Origin: CAIVAT01 sp964473485
GTDB lineage: Bacteria; Bacteroidota; Bacteroidia; Bacteroidales; FEN-979
DNA: 64,000 bases
Direction of reading: 5' to 3'
NCBI GenBank assembly: GCA_964473485.1
Contig: CAYYPH010000001.1
Location: forward strand, 1-64,000
Positions 63,523-64,000 of this stretch are shown in pieces (position 1 is the stretch's first letter; every line of letters starts with the position of its first letter). The translations under genes were made by a program, and so were the position numbers. The notes beneath the pieces are model-generated. The model had not been told where the DNA came from. It did no database searches and saw nothing but the letters and a program-made list of their open reading frames with translations.

Positions 63523-63570
63523 TTGCATTCTTGAAATAATTATCAGTATATTTGCAGAGTGAATATTCAC
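63523..63570 (+). promoter_or_regulatory. Promoter and operator of tetR-2
   Basis: TTG at 63523-63525 and TATATTTG at 63547-63554 (21-bp spacing) form a good Bacteroidota promoter. Just downstream is the perfect 12-bp palindrome GTGAATATTCAC (63559-63570), typical of a TetR operator and placed for autorepression. Confidence 0.65.
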
Positions 63571-63614
63571 ATACTTCTTTGATTCGTAAAACACCATGAG
63601 TAATATTAATTCAA

Positions 63615-64000
63615 ATGAGCACGGAATTATCTGAACGGCAATTAGAAATTGTAGAAGCAGCCAGCAAAATACTTACCTCCTCAGGGGTTGGCGGATTGAC
63701 TATTAAAAATCTGGCGAAGGAGATGAAATTCTCTGAAAGCGCTATTTACAGGCATTTTACCAGCAAAGAGGAAATTGTCATTGCATTGCTGAACTTTCTG
63801 GCCGAAAGCATTGATCTGCGGTTATCGGATATTGCCGGTTCATCAGATCCTAAAGAAAAACTCATCGCCATGTTCAGGGAACAATTCAGATTTTTTAATT
63901 TAAATCCTCATTATGTGGTAGCTGTTTTCTCAGATGGACTGATGGAAGAGACGCAACGCATCAATGAGGCCATTCTTAAACTGATTAACGTAAAAATAAA
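63615..64000 (+). CDS. TetR-family regulator (tetR-2), 3' end outside window
   Basis: ATG at 63615 opens a frame that runs off the right edge after about 128 residues. The helix-turn-helix (LTIKNLAKEMKFSESAIYRH) closely matches the TetR at 60472. A perfect palindrome lies between its promoter and start. It may control neighbouring genes beyond the window or share targets with tetR-1. The ligand is unknown. Confidence 0.85.
   Translation, partial: MSTELSERQLEIVEAASKILTSSGVGGLTIKNLAKEMKFSESAIYRHFTSKEEIVIALLNFLAESIDLRLSDIAGSSDPKEKLIAMFREQFRFFNLNPHYVVAVFSDGLMEETQRINEAILKLINVKI

Noticed and set aside
1..64000. tRNA or rRNA genes
   Set aside because: I noticed no cloverleaf-like or rRNA-like segment by eye; a covariance-model scan (tRNAscan-SE, Infernal) would be decisive.

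Overview
The window looks like a chromosomal segment of a Bacteroidota (Bacteroidetes) bacterium. The support is a protein ending in a type IX secretion (T9SS) sorting domain (31412-33340), an outer-membrane beta-barrel receptor with a carboxypeptidase-regulatory-like N-terminus (44946-47330), VirE/DUF3874-type and IS66-type mobile fragments, and promoter candidates of the Bacteroidota form TTG-N18-21-TAnnTTTG ahead of several genes.

Region 1 (1-5.3 kb) is a gene graveyard. It holds the C-terminus of a VirE/DUF3874-like protein, two phage-structural-like genes (one split by an in-frame TGA), and a small gene cut by the left end of an IS66 element. That element is itself truncated and runs into the 3' end of a reverse transcriptase. 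Between the relics sits an intact AT-rich pair: a minimal nucleotidyltransferase overlapping a DUF262 protein.

Region 2 (5.4-24.9 kb, minus strand) is one large operon-like array of six genes, read from 24.9 kb down to 5.4 kb. In order they are a GmrSD-like DUF262+DUF1524 protein, a SNF2 helicase, a 1644-residue Eco57I-type DNA methyltransferase, an AlbA_2 (Schlafen-like) regulator, a 2096-residue DEAD-type helicase with DUF1998 and a probable nuclease-like C-terminus, and a UvrD-like helicase with a RelE-like N-terminus. Gene content and order recall class 1 DISARM (drmD, drmMI, drmA, drmB), but with drmA/drmB-like parts fused and extra parts added. This is the best candidate for an undescribed or variant defence system.

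Region 3 (25-31 kb) is accessory. It has an unknown overlapping gene pair, an agmatine-deiminase family enzyme, a small secreted repeat protein, an AbiE-type (type IV) toxin-antitoxin pair with candidate operators, and a winged-helix regulator preceded by palindromes.

Region 4 (31-47 kb) is surface and signalling: a T9SS cargo protein, a lipoprotein, a substrate-binding lipoprotein overlapping a membrane histidine kinase, a divergent PocR/multi-PAS/GAF histidine kinase with a CheY-like regulator and a hybrid kinase, a LytTR membrane regulator broken by an in-frame stop, and a TonB-dependent-receptor-like barrel.

Region 5 (47.7-64 kb) is a respiratory nitrate-reduction locus: diheme cytochrome c, narG, an HD-domain gene, narH, narJ, narI, two narK-type transporters and an NrfD-like membrane protein. 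It is followed by a TetR regulator, a hemerythrin protein, an ScdA/RIC-type di-iron repair protein, two DsrE-family genes and a second TetR running off the end. A near-identical 20-bp site lies in the nar promoter and in the hemerythrin promoter, which suggests one repressor ties nitrate respiration to nitrosative/iron-cluster stress defence.
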